Below, piece after piece: positions 17,036-27,781 of a stretch of DNA of 64,000 bases. Both the position numbers and the translations under genes were made by a program. The notes below the pieces were generated by a model, which worked only from the letters and a program-made list of their open reading frames with translations, had not been told where the DNA came from and searched no databases. Each line of letters starts with the position of its first letter. Position 1 is the first letter of the stretch. The stretch is from positions 496,001-560,000 of the forward strand of contig CAWEPG010000003.1 of assembly GCA_963810905.1 (NCBI GenBank). The letters run 5' to 3'. Source of the stretch: CAWBAT01 sp963810905 (GTDB lineage: Bacteria > Acidobacteriota > Terriglobia > Versatilivoradales > Versatilivoraceae).

Positions 17036-18214
17036 TTAGGCATTGAACACCACTTGCTCGATGTGAGTATCGGTGTGGAGACGTTCCTTTCGGCCGTATA
17101 GATCCAGTCGATAAATCGCGCTGCCGTTCGAGTAGACGAGGGCGCCATCCTCCGCCAAATCATAGGATAAAACCCCTTTGGCGAGGATTTGTGGTGCTCC
17201 TCCCTTCTGCCGACGAACGAGTTGCCAAGACTGCGGCACTAGCGCTGGCATGTCGTCGGTTTGGGGTTCACGCGAGACCTTTTCGGCATCCACTTGGTTT
17301 CCGAGAATAAACATCTGCTTCAAATCGATCTCTTTTCCCTTTGTTCCCCCTGCGGACGTCAAAGGTTTACCGGTATAACGCACGGTAAAAAAGTTGAGCC
17401 ACTGAAAGAGAGCATGTAGAACATTCAGGGGAAGCATCACTAAATCCAAGACAGCTCGGTAGGGATTAAAACTGCGATAGGTTTTTTCATAAGGCCGACG
17501 AATGGCGTAAACCGTCCCATGTACATCCAGTCGAGGCGCCATGAAGTCAAACTTGGGGTCTTCCAGCAAACAAGACATTTCTCCGCTATCGAGATCGAGC
17601 TGTTGAATGAGGTAGGGGCCACGCACCATCAAATGTCCTTGAGCGTCACGACCCATGCCCGCCGACTGAAATATGAGCTTCCGCGATTCTCCGGGGACCC
17701 AATAAGGTGCGAGATCGGATGAGTCTCCTTCCGTAATCTCAGTCAGATCCGATCCATCGGCACGCATCGTTGCCAAATTGGCAATCCCCTGTGGGTGAAG
17801 GATGGAGCAAGCTACCAAATCCTTATCGCGGCGCGCACAGGGATTGCCCACTCGACAATCCGAACTATGGAATAAGCGTTGCTCCTCATGCCCTGAATCT
17901 TTGAGCGCAAAGATTCCGGAAACCTCATCAGTTTCTAATGTGTAAAGTAATTCGCCGGACTCGCGCCCCCGAGATAGCCCCGTAATGGCAATTCGCAGTT
18001 GGGCCGGGTCCCGGTCCTGAACACCCCAGAGCATTCCTCCGGACATGAATTGTGCCCCACTGCCTTGAGTCTTCCAGGCATTTCGTTGACGGAGTCGAAT
18101 AGCCCGCTCATGCACGTCCCTTCCAAATTTGCTTTCCACAGCCCGTATTGAACCATCGGCAGTCTTGAAATGAATCTTGCTCTGAGCCAAATAGGCAAAA
18201 CAGGCCGTCATCAA
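17036..18214 (-). CDS. Beta-propeller-like protein of unknown function
   Basis: A 392-residue protein with weak repeats of the kind seen in PD40/TolB-type propellers, for example GSDLTEITEGDSSDLAPYWVPGE and GALVYSNGSAIYRLDLYG. A hydrophobic segment at about residues 275-300 (LDLVMLPLNVLHALFQWLNFF) is unusual in the middle of a propeller and could be a membrane anchor. CRVGNPCARRDKD may hold a disulfide. No signal peptide is convincing, though the N-terminus (MMTACFAYLAQS) is hydrophobic and could be the remnant of one whose first part is lost. Function unknown. Confidence 0.6.
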   Translation of the reverse strand: MMTACFAYLAQSKIHFKTADGSIRAVESKFGRDVHERAIRLRQRNAWKTQGSGAQFMSGGMLWGVQDRDPAQLRIAITGLSRGRESGELLYTLETDEVSGIFALKDSGHEEQRLFHSSDCRVGNPCARRDKDLVACSILHPQGIANLATMRADGSDLTEITEGDSSDLAPYWVPGESRKLIFQSAGMGRDAQGHLMVRGPYLIQQLDLDSGEMSCLLEDPKFDFMAPRLDVHGTVYAIRRPYEKTYRSFNPYRAVLDLVMLPLNVLHALFQWLNFFTVRYTGKPLTSAGGTKGKEIDLKQMFILGNQVDAEKVSREPQTDDMPALVPQSWQLVRRQKGGAPQILAKGVLSYDLAEDGALVYSNGSAIYRLDLYGRKERLHTDTHIEQVVFNA

Positions 18215-18417
18215 ACGGGCTCCAGGAGATCAAAAATTAGCTCCGAACAACCTATCGGCCAGCTGTTTTTCAAATATTAGGGATTCCCCATTCAGGGCCG
18301 TATCCGCTATTCTTCGTTGGATATATCCCTGACGAGCGGCGGGCCCCATTGGGCCAAATCCATTGGCAAGGCGGTTCTGCGGTCAGCCCAGTCGAATTAC
18401 CTTAAGGAATGATTCAA

Positions 18418-18660
18418 TTAAATGTTCGGCCAAATCTGGTGTACTTCCCGCAAGATCGTTTCAAGATCCTTTCTCAATCCTTCCCTATGGAGGATCTGCT
18501 CTTCGACCTTTCGCACGGCCAAACCCAATTCCCCTAGCCATTCGGACCCTGTCGTATAAGCTGTGCCCTGCACGATTTCCAAGGGGTGAGGATCTAATCC
18601 AGCCTCACGAAATTTTAGGATGACGGCATCAGTGAAATGATAGAGTTCAGATGATGACAT
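18418..18660 (-). CDS. Small hypothetical protein
   Basis: An 80-residue, largely helical, charged protein (AVRKVEEQILHREGLRKDLETILREVHQI) with no recognised motif. It is on the same strand as the propeller-like gene 203 bases downstream. Even codon use and protein-like composition favour a real gene, but there is no independent support. Confidence 0.4.
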   Translation of the reverse strand: MSSSELYHFTDAVILKFREAGLDPHPLEIVQGTAYTTGSEWLGELGLAVRKVEEQILHREGLRKDLETILREVHQIWPNI

Positions 18661-19126
18661 GACAATAGGTATTAAATGTTATGAAGTCACGCCAACTGGT
18701 TTTTTTCAGTACTCAACTGAACCCGGACTTAAGCAAGCACTGCCTTTATCATCAACTGTCGCCGCAGCCGGGCCTGAGGGGTTCGGGCTGGTCACTCCAA
18801 ATGATTTACTTATGATAACGGGAGGCCAATGGACATCATGATAACATTCGATTCGAAGAAAAGGACAAAATTGGGCAGCATCAACCCTTCGGAAAATCGG
18901 CACACGGTTCATAAAGATACATTCTAGCTCACCCACCCCTGGAGCCTAATTGCCTCGTCCCCTCCGGAGGAAAAGAATCCATCTAATCTCTTTACTTTCC
19001 AACTCCCTTTCCAAATATGGGAGAGGGATTAAGGGGTCCGTATAGCCACAGAATCAGGATCCTCTCTCTTATCGGTCTGCTACCGCGTCTGCCAACCTCC
19101 TACACACAACCAGAAAAGTTGAGCTT
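18661..19126. other. Gene-free stretch
   Basis: I see no credible coding sequence, repeat or RNA gene in this 466-base region. Short open frames on either strand here have no protein-like composition. Confidence 0.4.
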
Positions 19127-22100
19127 TTACTCATTCTCCACGACCTTAATCCGTTGCTCAGCCCCGTTGCAGCGGATCTCAGGAACATACATGGCATGAC
19201 CTACCACCGGCAGCGCATGAAACTGTCCCGGAACTTCAGCACGAAGCTCGTAGTGGATTTCCCAAACCCCCTCCGGCAACTTGTCGATGAACAACGCCAC
19301 TTTTCGATCCCGCAATTCCTGGTAGACCCAACGGCTGCGACCAGTAAAGTCGTTGGAAGACAAGGCTCGATCAGACTTCAATTTATCGAAGGCGTCAGAT
19401 CTTAATTCTTTCGCATAGAGGGGTTCGCCACTGCGGACCTGGACCGCTTCCAAACCGGCGGGCTTCAAATCTTCGAAGACCAGGTATTCATAGTTGTTCT
19501 TGGCTTCAATGGTGATGATCACTTCAGCCCGTTCGCCACTTCTGATTGAGTCGCCGTCATTGAGAGGTTGCCGATCCGTGACAAATCCTTTTAATAACGT
19601 GGGCCGGTTAGACAACCGGTAGTACTGGCGACGGACGAAGATTTCATTCCCGGCGGGAGAAATGGGTTCCTCAAGGCTGAAGAACTGCGCCTGCGCGGCG
19701 AAATAGAGCGGGCTTTTTCCGCTTCGGCGCAGAATTTTGATGTCATTGGGTCCATCACGAATGAATTGGCGGTCAATGAGAAATTGACTGGGGGCATCGA
19801 AGGCATCCGCAGGTGTGATTCTCTTAACCGCAACGGTTCGATTGTTCACAGACAGCTCGTATTCAGCGTCGGGCGTTAGTTCACCGCTCTGCTTGAGATA
19901 ACCGTTCAATGCCAGGATGGTGATCGCCGTATCTCTCGTGTTACTCCATTGTGCTCCACGTCGATTCTTGATCAGCCAGTTGACGACCGGCTCGATCAGC
20001 TGATTCTTCGGATCAATGGTGAGCAGAGCGCGCAAAGCAAACGAGGTAGCCTCGACGCCACCTTCCGACCAGCGCCAGTAGATTCCATCTTCCCCCCAAT
20101 GGGCAGTGCCCATGACACCATCGTGTGAGGACTGATTGCCCCGCTGGACGATGGAAGTATCGGGTTTCGAGTCGATTTTCACCCCGTTCTCCAGGTTCTG
20201 GATCAGTATCCTCGCCTTGTCGGCATCCCCATAAGAATGCGCGGAGAGAGCCAATAGCGCTCGCGTATAGGCATTCAACTGGTCACGATTTTTCCATAGG
20301 TTATCAAAAGCTACTGTTTGAAACGGTGAGATTGTCTGGCGCTTCGAAGAAGCATATTGCGAAGATAAGGCGTGCAACATCCAAGCCTGCATATCGGGGT
20401 TCATTTCTTCTTCTACAATCTCCTTGTCGAGATAATTGACCCCTCTCTCCAAAACATCTGCTTTGATGTCAACACCTGCTTCGCGAGCCAACGTGAGTCC
20501 CCAAACAACGTAGGCCGTCATGAAGTGATCGCTGTCTCCCTGCTTCCACCAACCCCAGCCTCCGTCACTATGCTGGAAGTCATAGAGCCGATTAAGACCT
20601 TGCTTTACCATGTCATTGAGCTCAGCCATATTTTTCTTCCCCTTGGAGTGTGTCTTATCCACATGCTCCTGGACGATGCCTCCAAAGAGCCGACCCATGA
20701 CCGTTTCCGGTTGAAGTCCCAAGTCCCCCAGCGTTTTGGCGGTGATGGCTGCCGGGAGAAATCGACTCATTGTTTGTTCTGTGCACCCATAAGGATAGTC
20801 AATGAGATAAGGAAGTGCGTCGAGCATCGTGACCGCCAGGCTAGGACTGATTTGAACCATCATTTGGGTGGAATCCGCTTTGCGTTGACTGGGCAGATCC
20901 AGCTTCACAATGACCTCATCTCCGCGCATTTTTCCAGACTTGGAAATGAATTTTTCGATCCCATGTTCATAGACGGTAAATTCTTTCTCCATGGCATCCG
21001 CGTAATCGTCGCTTCGTGCGGTGACCTTGAGTTTGGCCTGGCCCGGCTTTTGAACCAAAACATTCCAATCCACACGTGCTTCCCCATTGGCCTTGACAAG
21101 GGTCGCAGCGGCCCGGTTCTCTCCCAAGGCCTGACTCGCGTCTCCCTTAGCAAAAACAAGGCCTTGCATGGCCAATGAAGGTATGACGGACATTGGTTTT
21201 TCGGTATTGTTGTTGATGACAGCTGAAACCGTCACTGTGTCTCCTACTACAAAGAATCGCGGTGCCTGCAACCGGACGATCAACGGCTGTTGGGTCCGTG
21301 TGGAAGCAGAGCCGATGCCGAACTGATTGGTTTCGGATGCCACACGCGCTAAAGCTTTCCAGCTTGTTAGAGAGTCTGGATATTTCACCTTAACGATAGC
21401 TTTGCCGTTTTTATCCGTGACAATATCCGGCTGCCAGATCATCGTGGAGCGGAAATCGCTGCGAACCTGCACGGCAGACTCTTGTCCGGGTTTAGCCATC
21501 AAGGCGGCCTTCTGATCCATGCCAACGAGAGAGTCCTTCATCGCAACCTGGCGGTTGCTTGCCATCTCGGAGGCAGGGGCGGCAAGAGCGAGCGACTTTG
21601 CCATCGGACCGTCCATTCGCCCGCCAAGAGCTCCGCCGACGACTCCCCTGGCCTGTCCCGCTACTCTGAAAACCCCACCTCCCTCCTCCCTTTCTTTCTT
21701 CAGTCTGTCGAGGTCTCGTTCATCTACCAATTGCTTTTCGGCATCCTCAATCAGCTTGGAGTAGGACTTCATGTTTAGTGTACTTTGCATCTGAATTTGA
21801 TTCGAGCGTTTGGTGCCGAAATAGAACTGGCGTGGATCGCCGGCATAGTCGTGCTGGATGTAATAGATGGATTCATCCACCATTCCTAGAGCCACTTCCG
21901 CAGCCACCGGCTTGCCGTCTTGGTCTGTACTCGTGATGGTTAGCGTGCCCTCTTCGCGGGGCTGGTACTGTGACCTGTCGGAGCTGACCTCCACCTTAAG
22001 AAAATGTTGAATCGGTGGAACGATCACCTGCTTGGTATCGACGAACAATTGACGGTCACTGAACATTGCCGCACTGAGGAAGATGTTGGGCACATGTTTT

Positions 22101-25053
22101 TCCTGAATCTCCAGTTCGAGCAACTTCACGGTTCCAGTCACGTGAACGAGCTGAGTGCTGTAAAGATCGTCTCCTTCAACATTGAACAGGACAAATCGAT
22201 CTGCAGTGGGCACGGCTAGCATCACCGGCGCTTTTTGACCGGCGCGAAACGTGTCTTTGTCTAGGATAATCTCGAGTCCCCCGTAGCGGTAGCCTAGGTC
22301 CGAGCTGGTGCTTCGGGCCACCCAGACAACGGTTTCTGCCTTGATGGGGGCCCTTCCTTTATCCTGACTGACCCATGAGATGCGGTAATAGCCTTCCCGT
22401 TCTGGGGTAAAGGTGAATTCGGTTTCCCCATCGGTGCCGGTTTTTACTGGTCGTGTCAGAATCTCATCTTGCTGATATCCGCGAAACTTCAGTTGCCAGG
22501 GTCTTCCACCGGCTGGAGCCAACGGAGGGAAAATGGACCCCTTCGCCCGGAACGATTCCAGCTCTGCCCCTTTGATTTCATGCCCGTCAGAATCCAGCCA
22601 GATTTCGTACCAAAAGTCCCGGGTTAGCTTGATTCGCCCTTCCACCGCCAAAGGCTGGCTGTTGGCATCCAAGGTCTTGATGTTCACGTTCACCTTGTCC
22701 TGCGGCCGGTAGAGGTTGTGCTCGGGGCGGGGATAGACATAATAGCGTTGACGTGTAACCCGCACTGTCTCACTTCCAATAATTTCGCGCCTGGAAGCAT
22801 CGGTCACCCGTGCTTCGATACGATATTCAAAATCCTGCTGAGCGTTCCTGGGGGTGTCAAAGGTAAGATTCACCTTCCCCGTGGCATCCGTTCTCAGGCT
22901 TTCCCGCTTGATCACCTGCCCTTCACCCCCATAATTTCGATAAGAAGGAGACATATCCTCGTAAAACCAAGGATAATCGCGCGGCTGTTGCCAGGTGTGA
23001 TAGAAGGGTTTCTGGTAAACCAGTACCTCCACAGTTGCATTCGAGACGGCCCCACCGAAGTAATAGTCCGCTTGCACAGTGACTTCAACCGGATCGCCCA
23101 GACGGAAAGCTTTCCTTTTTCCAGCTTCTTCCGGGGTCTGGATGTTCACCTTGAATTCAGGGAGTTTGTATTCTTCCAGTCGGAACAAAGTAGCGTTGCC
23201 AATATTCTGATGACGCCCTTCGTCCCAGAAGTTGACTTGATATTCACCCAGAGGCATCGACTCGGTGAGATCGAGTGATCCCCAGGCACTACCAAAATCG
23301 TTGAGTGTCGCCGTCCCTTCTTTTACTTTAGCGCCACGTGGGTCGTGGATCTCAAACTCAATATTCTGGTGAGCGGGAGTGGAATATATGGAGCCATTAT
23401 ATCTTCTGGCCAGAAACTTCCATTGCACTGATTCCTTAGGCCGGTATGCCGGCCGGTCTGTAAAAGCATAAATTCGCCAGGGCGGATATTTTGAGAGTTA
23501 GAGTAACTCTGCCCCGTGCTAAAGGCCTGACGGCCGTTCAGAGCGGCCCCGACAAACAGCCTCATATATTGGGCCTTGTCGGGTAGATCAAACACAGCCA
23601 ACCCATCCTGGTTTGTGCTCTTGACATTCTCCTGCCAAATCCATTTCTGTTGATTGTAGCTTCCCTGCCATAGTTGGACTCGGGCGCCCGAAAGAGGCGC
23701 GCCATTGAGGGCACTGCCAAAATAAACTAAGGCCTGCTTTCCACTGGTTTTCAAGACAAGCGCAGCGTCTGTAACGAGGACTAGATCACGCATCTTTGTG
23801 CCCTTACTCTTAGCCTCAATCACATAAGCTCCGACGGGCAACTTCGCTCCCAGACGAACAGTCTCTTCTCCCGGTTTGTAGTCTCCCTTGTTCTCGATTT
23901 CCTTGGACCAAGTCTTGACCGTGCTGGCTTCATTTAAGGCGATGGATTGGATCCAGGACGATTCAGAGGAATCCTTTTCCGAAAACCGCACGTCATGGGT
24001 GAGATCCACTTTGTATAGGGCTAGTTCAATCGCCTGAGTATTGCGCCAGTTCAGGTGAAATTGGATCTCGGAATCGGGGAGAAAGATATTGGGAACCATG
24101 ACTCCCAAGGCGGGTGAAGTAATGGTTTTGATCTGTTGCAGGGCCTGGTCGTAATAACGGGTCTCCCCTTTGCGATACTCATTCACGAGGCGCTGAAACA
24201 GTTCGAGTCCTTTGACATAATCGGGTTCCTGGCGCCACTGGCCGTCTTCGAGGGGAACAATGCGTCCCTGGCTGGCCATCCATTCCGCATAACGGTAAAG
24301 GGCGTCGTCGTACCATTCAGTGGATTTTCCCGGTTTAATCGCAGCTTCAAATTCTTCCGGTACACGCTGCCGCTGTTCCCATTCTCCACCCCGTTGCAGG
24401 ATTGTCATGGCAATCAGATAGTGGGCATGAGCCTTGTCATTGTCGCTTGAAGAAATTTTGAGAGCATTTTCGAGGATCTCGAGAGGGATCGTATTGCCGT
24501 AGTAACCATAATAGTAGTAAGGCTCGACCCAGGGAGGTCTCGCCATGGTCCAAACCATCTTGAGATAACGTTCACGTGCCATTTCTAAATTCGAGGCACC
24601 TGCCCACCAATCGAGTGCCAGCTGGTAATGGGTCCAAGATTGACTCCAGTCTTGGGAATTACGTCGTGTCCAATAGAAGTCACCCAGAGATTCTTGCACT
24701 TCGGCCCAGACGCGGTCTCGGTCTTCAATGCGCTGGATATCTCGGACGAGAGCGTCCAGTTGCTGCCGCGCGCTGTCCAGCTTTGTCGAATCCGCAGTCT
24801 GAGTAGAGGCCTGGGAGCGCCAAAGGGTGTCGGCGATTCGAAAATTGACCCAACGTAATTCGGTAGGAGAAAGGTTTTGTTGCTTTGCTTTCAGGTAGAT
24901 TTCATAGGCCCGCGCATAAGAAGACTCAGCGTAAAAGCGCTCGCCCTCGGCTTTCAGTTGATCGTAATCCAACTGTTGGGTTTGATTTGCGCGTCCAGTC
25001 AACAAGCAGATTGAAAGAGCAGACAGAAAACCTAATATCCTCAATGATTTCAT
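19127..25053 (-). CDS. Bacterial alpha-2-macroglobulin with TPR-like N-terminus, one frameshift
   Basis: A ~1,970-residue exported protein interrupted by one frameshift. The start at 25053 gives a signal peptide (RILGFLSALSICLLTGRA). Residues to about 300 are helical and TPR-like; macroglobulin domains follow. Near 23,490 the frame breaks: the upstream frame reads through SYSNSQNIRPGEF while the other frame gives KYPPWRIYAFTDRPAYRPKE, the expected start of an MG domain. Restoring one base at the T4 run 23489-23492 joins them. The thioester motif GCTEQ (about 20,771-20,788) is intact, followed by the helical thioester domain (GGWGWWKQGDSDHF) and the C-terminal receptor-like domain. Such proteins are thought to trap proteases at the cell surface. 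No PBP1C-type partner gene is next to it. Confidence 0.82.
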
Positions 25054-25511
25054 AGATCACATCCAAAAGTTTGGGCTATTCCGGCGCACCAGAATTACCC
25101 TGAGATTGATGTCACGCAGCACTGATTGCGAATGCAAAGGCTCACTCCACGTCACCCTTACATTCCTATAGACGGAAATGACGACAACTCTTGCAGCATA
25201 TATTTCTAATTGTTCTTAGATGCAATGCCAAAGAAAAAATTCCCGGAAGCTATTTTTGAAATGCGGAGGAAAGCACACATTTTTTTAATTTGGCGCTCAG
25301 GAAAAAAGGGATTGAGGATGGTTTACAAGTCTTCTTGAAATGTGATTGAGAAAGAAGTTCTAAGCAACAGGATAGTCACTAATGAAATCTCCTTCCTTAA
25401 AATAGCTCGCTCACTAATTCCAGACTTATCTTTAAATGACCAAAGAAGCCAAATATAAACACAATCGTCGCTCAATGACTTCCGGCCTATCGCGGGATAA
25501 CGCAAGGGACT
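25054..25511. other. Gene-free stretch
   Basis: This 458-base AT-rich region lies upstream of the macroglobulin gene and downstream of the ABC-F gene. It probably holds the macroglobulin promoter. I see no RNA gene, repeat or clear terminator. Confidence 0.4.
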
Positions 25512-27328
25512 CTACGGGTCCGAGGCGAACTTTTTCTTCTCGAGTTCAGCCCAACGGGAATAGAGCCTGTTGACCTCCACCTGGGCTTCTTCCAAAGCTT
25601 GGTGGCGTTCGAGCAGTTTCGCACCATCAGACGCAATCGCCGGGTCTTCGGCTTCCTGACGGCACTGTTCGAGAATGGTTTCCGCATCCAAAATCTTTCC
25701 CTCCATCTGGTCCCATTCGATCTGATCGAGGTAAGACAGTCGTTTAGGGCGCTTTGAGGCTATCGATTTCCTTGGTCCGCACTGCTTTCGTTTTGGCAGT
25801 CTCATCCGATTGGGGAATGCGGCAAGCCTCTTCCCACTGCAGGTAATCGGCAAAAACACCGGAGCCCCCCTCACCATCCAAACCCAAGACAACCGTACAG
25901 ATTCGGTCCAGCATGAACCGGTCATGGGTTACCAGCACCAAAGCTCCCGGAAACTCCGACAGGCTCTCTTCAAGGATCTCCAGCGTAGGAATATCCAGGT
26001 CGTTGGTCGGTTCGTCGAGCAGCAGGAGATCCGCCGGCTGCAGCATGAGCCGGGCTATCAGTGCCCGGGCTTGCTCGCCTCCGGATAGCCTCCCCACCGG
26101 CATGTCCAATTGTTCCGGGCGAAAGAGAAAACGTCGGGCATATCCGACAACGTGGACAGACTGGTCACGATAGATTACTGAATCCCCGTCCGGAGCCAGC
26201 GTTCGTCTTAGTGAAAGATCTTTCTCCAGTTGCTGCACGGCTCTGATCGAAGACCACCAGACGCAATCCATCGGCCCGTTCCACGCGGCCTGTGTCAGGA
26301 GTAACCTCGCCGGTTAGTAATTTCAGCAGAGTGGTCTTACCGCTGCCGTTCGCTCCGAGAAGCCCGAGTTTGACACCAGGGGAAAGGATAAAGCTCAGAT
26401 CTGAAAAGAGCGTCCGATTCCCCATCTGTTTGCCGAGTTTCTCAACTCGAATGAGTTGCTTGCTCTTGCGATGGGAGCTGGTGAAATCAATGAGCGTAGC
26501 GGCTTGAGAATTCCTGGCTCGCACTTCCGCAAGCTCGCTCATCAGCCCTTCCGCGGCTTTGATCCGGGAGCGGGACTTTCCCCTTCTTGCCTTGGGTCCC
26601 CGGCGCAGCCATTCTGCCTCCCGGCGCACCTTGTTCGCGAGCGACTCCTCCTGTTTGGACTGTGCCGCTAGAAATTCTTCCTTTTTTTGCAGGAACTGGC
26701 TGTAGCTACCCTCGATACTGAACAGGCCGGGGGGATAAAGCCTGTTCAACTCGATCATGTGGGTCACCACATTGTCCAGGAAGTAACGATCATGGCTAAC
26801 AATCAAGCTGGCAAATGGGGCTGAAACCAGCAGCGTTTCCAGCCATTCGATCCCTTCCAAGTCAAGGTGATTGGTCGGTTCGTCGAGCAGCAGCAGATCC
26901 GGGGCTCTTAGCAGCTCGCAGGCTATGGCCAGGCGCTTCTTCCAACCGCCTGACAAATTGCTGGCTATCGCGTGGTCGTCATCGAACCCCGCCTTCCCCA
27001 TGACCATACGTAGGCGGGCAGTCTTCTCAGCTTCTTCAATCAACAAAGGGGTAAGGCAAGCCTCTAGGATCTGGTGGACGGAACGATCGGGCGGAAAATC
27101 AGATTCCTGAGGGATATAGCCGATGCATAGTTTCTTTCGGCTGGAAACAGTGCCGGTATCCGGCACTTCAAGACCGGCCAGGATCTTCAGCAAGGTGGAT
27201 TTGCCGGAACCGTTGGGTCCAATCAGTCCGGAACGTTCCCCATCTGAAAGGCCGAATGAAATATTTTGAAAGAGATGCTGGGCACCGTAAGACTTACAAA
27301 TGGATTGGCAACTCAGCAACAGCGGCAT
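25512..27328 (-). CDS. ABC-F ATPase (Uup-like) with two frameshifts
   Basis: ABC-F proteins carry two ABC ATPase domains without a membrane domain and act on the ribosome or in DNA transactions. The first domain has GPNGSGKST, LSGGWKKRL and LLLLDEPTNHLD; the second has GANGSGKTT, LSGGEQARAL and LLLLDEPTNDLD, all intact. The C-terminal coiled coil (LEQCRQEAEDPAIASDG to SRWAELEKKKF) is the arm of the Uup group. The frame breaks near 26,243 (after VVFDQSRA, continuing as QQLEKDLSLRR) and near 25,750 (after IDSLKAP, continuing as KRLSYLDQIEWDQ). With both corrected the product is a normal ~600-residue protein. The lesions may be sequence errors; the catalytic motifs show no decay. Confidence 0.8.
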
Positions 27329-27781
27329 GCAGAATAGTAGAGCTCTCCGAATTGTTTATAACATGCTTCACAGAGCTCACAAACATGAATCAAATGTAGT
27401 CCCTGCCCAATATTAGGGCGTTACCGGGATAGCCCTTCCACGTCTTGAGTTTCGTGAGTGGGTTGATTGAGCAGTGACTCTTGCCTCCAAAAGAATCGTA
27501 TGGTACTTTCTGACTACCTTTCGTCCTAATCTTCCTTAGAATTGAAGCGTACCTGCCACAGACGGTGTTCATATTGGCCGAGAAGCGTGACGAAGAGTCG
27601 GATCGGCAGGAGTCACAGAGCGGATATGCGAGTGCCCCTGGGCTGTGCAGGCAGGAGACATCTCTAATGAGACTTCGTGATCCTGAGCGCTTGTTTCATG
27701 AACGAATGCGGCCCACTCTCTTCCCCAATGAAGGAGGCCGCTTGATTGACAACTGGTCAATGATTACTTGCCACTGTTGAT
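27329..27781. promoter_or_regulatory. Upstream region of the first kinase gene
   Basis: This 453-base gap has no gene. Its last bases, CCACTGTTGATATGAC, recur at 31,032-31,047 just before the second kinase gene, so the leader was duplicated together with the start of the coding region. No clear promoter elements are visible. Confidence 0.4.

Noticed and set aside
18706..18936. A 76-residue minus-strand frame in the gap before the macroglobulin gene.
   Set aside because: No ribosome site, no recognisable fold or motif, composition unlike neighbouring proteins.
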